From the NCBI GenBank assembly GCA_013423385.1, contig BLZA01000013.1, positions 718,528-782,527 on the forward strand: a DNA stretch of 64,000 bases. The letters run 5' to 3'. Positions 60,634 to 64,000 of this stretch are shown here, piece by piece. The notes below the pieces were generated by a model. It made no database searches and had not been told where the DNA came from. It saw only the letters and a list, made by a program, of their open reading frames with translations. Both the position numbers and the translations under genes were made by a program. Position 1 is the stretch's first letter, and each line of letters opens with the position of its first letter. Source of the DNA: Naganishia liquefaciens. Taxonomy: Eukaryota; Basidiomycota; Tremellomycetes; Filobasidiales; Filobasidiaceae.

Positions 60634-61946
60634 TCGCCGAACTCACCAAGCAAATCACCGAGCTCAGGCTCGCTGTCGAAGCAATGGATAGCATCAGCCC
60701 CAAGGTCGCCCGACTAGAAACAGCTATCGACAATATTGAAGGAATTCAAATCGCCGCCGCGGTCAACAACCAGATCGAATTAGCCAAACAAGAGATAATC
60801 AGCACGGTCGACGATAGACTCAGGGCGCAATTCGCCGATCCGGACTTACAGTGTCAACTGCACGCTCGATCTTCGCAAGAAGATTTCCCAGAGCTCACTT
60901 TGACAGAGCTGAAGTATGGATTGCTTCAGGTTGTGCGCCAGGAAGTTCGTGACCAGCTTAGTCAACCCACCTTCCTAGTGGAACTTCGAGACAAGTTACA
61001 ATTGTCCGGTTATGATGGCGACTCGGAAAGTAACGATCGCATCAAGAGTCGGAAGACTTCCGGAAGAACTAGAAATATTTCGCGCGAGGTGAGTGCAACA
61101 ACGCCTCCCACCGTCCCACGTGGTAGTAGCTCACCCATTCGCACGGAATAATAGCATCTCATCCATTATCACTTCCACTCATTGCTCAAGAAGACCAATC
61201 GCCGAAGCTGCTATTGGCCTGAGCTGTCGTATGTCACCGAGGAGCCAGGAAGCGTTCATCACTGGCCCCGTCCCGTTGGCCCTGATTTCGAGCAGCCCGT
61301 CAGCCTTCTCATCAGCGACGTGCAAGAAGAGACTCGCCTAATCGAACGGGCTATCAACAGGGGCGAGGATGTGAAATGGGATCCCACAGCTGACGAGAGA
61401 ATTGTGTCAGCCTCTGACGTAGAGATGAGCCCGCTCAACGCACCGGTGAATCGAGCTACAGTGTGGCGACCGGACTTTTTGCATTCCAGAGCCAGTTCGT
61501 GAGTCATGACAACCGTATTCTCCAGCTCCGGACAATTGAATGAGAGATCTTTAGATCTCATGCGTTCCTAATCAAGGTTTACGAGCTCTGCAAGGCCACC
61601 TTGCTCGCCTCGCAGAACTCAGGCGCCGGCGAGCTGACACAGCTGGAGAGCCAATGTCTCAACCAGGAGATCTCTATATATTGGGACAATGTGAGGAAAG
61701 AGTATCTCGTCCAAACGCATATCGATCGTCGCACTGCCAAAGTCGCTCAACAACGCCGCGATAGGCGGAACCAGCGGACTGAAAGGGTAAGCTCACCATT
61801 TATCACCTTGTTCGAAAAGTAATGGACTCTTCCTCAGGCCTTGAAAGATCGTTATGACAAGTTCCATTTGTCTCCACTTCAGGGCATCCATAGATGGGAG
61901 TGGTTGAAAGCAGCGGGGTTAGGGGTTAGGGGTTAGGGGTTAGGGG
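60634..61946 (+). pseudogene. Coiled-coil gene truncated by telomeric repeats
   Basis: Exons: SLAELTKQITELRLAVEAMD, then ISPKVARLETAIDN and STVDDRLRAQ (heptad-rich, coiled-coil), LTELKYGLLQVVRQEVRDQL to ISRE; after an intron (61088-61189) KTNRRSCYWPELSYVTEEPG, WDPTADERIVSASDVEMS, NRATVWRPDFLHSR; after a second intron, FLIKVYELCKATLLASQN and CLNQEISIYWDNVRKEYL; after a third (61790-61839), ALKDRYDKFHLSPLQG and HRWEWLKAAG. The frame then runs without a stop into TTAGGGG repeats and ends inside them (LGVRG stop, TAG around 61933). All joins are GT-AG and in phase. So a real gene lost its 3' end when a telomere was added. Family unknown; probably a subtelomeric repeat gene. Confidence 0.65.
61915..61946 (+). 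repeat. Interstitial telomeric tract, about 4.6 units of TTAGGGG
   Basis: Starts GGGGTTA at 61915 and continues perfectly to GGGG at 61946. The G-rich strand runs 5' to 3' toward the right edge of the window, the orientation of a right chromosome end. It now lies about 2 kb inside. Confidence 0.95.
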
Positions 61947-63980
61947 TGTATCAGATACCAACATTGAACTAACGTATACATTCAAAGACTAATCTACCAA
62001 GATCAAAAACTCCAATTCCTTCGATATTCGCACCCATCCAAGTTCAAGATCCTCCTCTCTCCTATCCTTCCGCCTACAGAACGAACGATCTCGCGCGTGC
62101 CTTCAATAAGATCAAAGATAGCTGTTGGCACAGGGTCGAAAAGGCCGCAGGAGGCATCGTGTCCTGCCACAACTTCATTACCTCCACCGTCCCCTTATCC
62201 ATCATACCTCCGACGGTAAAAACCAGCGGCGTGAACGGAATGCCGTTGCGCGGTAGCCGTCGGATCTTGTCGTTTGCCTTCGAATGCAAGAATTTCGCAA
62301 TCAAGGCGTAACACCGCTCGGTCGGCTCGTCGGGCGCGAGATTGGGTGGGATACGAGTTTCCATCGAGTCCCTGGTAGACAACGAGACCACTGTGACGTC
62401 GTATTCATGACGCGCTACACCGGATGTGGGATTACCGGTCACCCGAATATCGTTCCGTCGGGCGGTTCCTCCGATAAGGGGCTCCACTACGACCGCTACT
62501 CCTGGAATTTTACTGAGCGCAGACGCGATTGCCCGTTTCACTTGTTCGTGGCGGGCCGTATTCCACTTCTGGCGATGGACACACACCTCGGCATGGCCAA
62601 CTTCTAGTGTCCTGACGCCGCAGTGCCGGCAAACTCCTCCAGGTGTGGGAAGGAGAGTTTTCACATGTAAACCTGCTGAGACTTCGAAGTCGGAAAGGCG
62701 CAACGATGCGTGAAAAGGTACAATAGAGAGCCATTTCTTTCCAAGACCGGTCGACGATTCGAGTATGGTTTTAACTTGTTGGTCGGTCAGGTTGGAAAAA
62801 AGCTCATTTCTTGTAGCTTCAAACACTTTGTCGCAGCGTTCTCGTTGTGGAATGATTGAGGTCAAATCGTACGGGTTGGACAATTCGTCGGATACTTCTC
62901 CAGAGCCCAACAAAGGCTCTAGAAGAAGGTCCGCCACGTCCCGGGCCGCGCTGTGTGCCAAAGGAGCGCATGTTTCGTACGACAAGAGCCCCACTCCTCC
63001 CATTCGGACTGGTAGGGAGTACAGGATGTCGGAGATCTTGGCTTGAGATTCGGTGATGTCGTCCGTTTGGGCTCCCCGGAGATCGTTCGCGGTGTTCCAC
63101 ATCGCTCGGTCGAGTCTCTTCCAGACGTCGGTCAAGTCGTCGCTCGGCAGACTGCGTTGAAGGTGCCGAAGTTCTTGCTGCAGACATTGACGTAGCAATA
63201 GCAAGCTGTGCTGCCGGGGCAGTCCTGCAAGCCTTGTCATTTTGGCCTCTAGCTTTTCGACCTTTTCTTCGAGGAAACGTCTCCTCGCTGGAGCCGATCC
63301 GAGGCAAGAGCCCAAGATTCCGATGCCGTTGGACTTTGCTTCTGCCAGGGGGATGATCGACGTCTTCTCGTTGTTGAGTTGCAGAGTGGCGTCAACGTTG
63401 CCGAAGAAATCCAGGACATGTTGCAGCGTGTCTTCGGACTCGCTGAGGATGTACATGTCATCCAAATAGGCGAGAATAGTGGTATTGCCGGCAAGACGGG
63501 ACCCAAGCTTTTCGATCATCCGCCGAATTCCTATGGAGAACAGGAGGGGACCCAATGGATCGCCTTGCCGAACGCCCTGGCTCGACAAGATCACCTCGGG
63601 AGCGTCTTCAAGGCCACCGAAAACGAGGTTGGATGGCTCGTTGTACGCCCATTTCGCCACCTTCCAAAGTCCAGGAGCGTATTTCTTGATCGCCTTGGCC
63701 ATGTCCCCCCGATTCAGGGTATTAAACGCGTTTCGGAAATCGAGCGAGGTGACGTGCGTGAAAGTCACTCCCCAAATGGGACCTTCCATGGCTCTTTCGA
63801 CGGCCCGGATCACAGGTTCGACGCCGCTTCGAGTGCCCACCCCGAATTGGTTAGGGGATAAGCTGTCGGGTCGGAACGAGTGTCGGAGGATGGTCTTCGT
63901 ACACAGTCGATAAATGAGTTCGCCAACTGCAATTGGGCGAACTCCGCCATCCGGCTTGTCCAATGCGATGAGTTTTTTGA
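61947..63980 (-). mobile_element. 5'-truncated CRE-type non-LTR retrotransposon between telomeric tracts
   Basis: About 2.03 kb occupying the space between two TTAGGGG tracts. Its coding strand is minus, so its 3' end abuts the inner tract and its 5' end points to the chromosome terminus, as in telomere-directed elements such as Drosophila HeT-A, Magnaporthe MoTeR and Cryptococcus Cnl1. The 3' untranslated part is about 127 bases and lacks a poly(A) tail, ending TGATACA before CCCCTAA. The 5' side begins inside the reverse transcriptase domain and is fused directly to telomeric repeats. Everything N-terminal to that is missing in this window. Confidence 0.85.
62074..63980 (-). CDS. Reverse transcriptase plus restriction-like endonuclease, N-terminally truncated
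   Basis: 635 residues, open to its broken 5' edge. RT motifs: LIALDKPDGGVRPIAVGE (motif 1), SLDFRNAFN (catalytic Asp, about residue 75 from the TTG at 63963), SSQGVRQGDPLGPLLFSIGI, and ILAYLDDMYILS (YxDD, about residue 166). The thumb follows. Near the C-terminus a zinc knuckle C-x2-C-x8-H-x3-C (CRHCGVRTLEVGHAEVC) precedes the endonuclease core with ARRNDIRV and HEYDVTVVS, the R-x-D and Asp elements of the PD-(D/E)xK-like nuclease of CRE/R2-type elements. No frameshift or stop is visible over the remaining length, so the copy was inserted recently. The element lacks its N-terminal DNA-binding part and cannot move by itself if this is its full extent. Confidence 0.9.
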
Positions 63981-64000
63981 GGGTTAGGGGTTAGGGGTTA
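63981..64000 (+). repeat. Terminal telomeric tract (TTAGGGG) reaching the window edge
   Basis: GGGTTAGGGGTTAGGGGTTA. The first unit has three G, the following ones four. It may be the true chromosome end or the start of another element beyond the window. Confidence 0.9.

Overview
The window looks like the right-hand subtelomere of a basidiomycete yeast chromosome, most likely a tremellomycete related to Cryptococcus. This rests on gene style (many 45-80 nt GT-AG introns, several per gene), on the protein set, on TTAGGGG telomeric repeats, and on a CRE-type restriction-like-endonuclease retrotransposon sitting between telomeric tracts. Species cannot be fixed by reading. Gene models were spliced by eye; terminal exons and starts are the least certain parts. 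Confidences are personal estimates.

Layout. 1-7.2 kb: 3' part of a fungal-specific transcription factor (+), a DHA2-type MFS exporter (+), a SET-domain lysine methyltransferase (+), then a decayed copy of the exporter's 3' end. 7.7-21.1 kb: an AT-hook protein (-), a 2.2 kb stretch with no convincing gene, the BCK1-type MAPKKK of the cell-wall-integrity cascade (+), GID8 of the GID/CTLH ubiquitin ligase (-), and a single-pass membrane protein of unknown role (+). 21.2-32.5 kb is dense: SLX4 (-) and a NIT2-type amidase (+) share a divergent promoter; then a malonyltransferase-like protein that lacks the usual nucleophile (-), DIM1 18S rRNA dimethylase (-), a small mitochondrial-type protein (+) and a monoglyceride-lipase-like hydrolase (-).

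32.7-49.4 kb: a 713 bp non-autonomous DNA transposon with perfect 14 bp inverted ends and an 8 bp target duplication; a RasGAP (+); a glutathione S-transferase (+); a Gly/His-rich repeat protein (+); then an accessory-looking stretch with three small genes or relics that share a short module, wrapped around a second DHA2-type exporter (-).

49.4-59.5 kb is a conserved housekeeping block: a CIA30-domain protein with a C-terminal membrane segment (-), ribosomal proteins uL18/RPL5 (+) and uS10/RPS20 (-), SUMO with 17 nt and 13 nt micro-exons (-), a CDP-alcohol phosphotransferase of phospholipid synthesis (+), and a low-complexity protein (-).

59.5-64 kb is the chromosome-end region: a gene whose last exon runs straight into interstitial TTAGGGG repeats, then a 5'-truncated non-LTR retrotransposon with its 3' end against the inner telomeric tract and its broken 5' end capped by more TTAGGGG at the window edge. 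This reads as repeated end-breakage, retrotransposon capture and telomerase healing, and is the most unusual part of the window.
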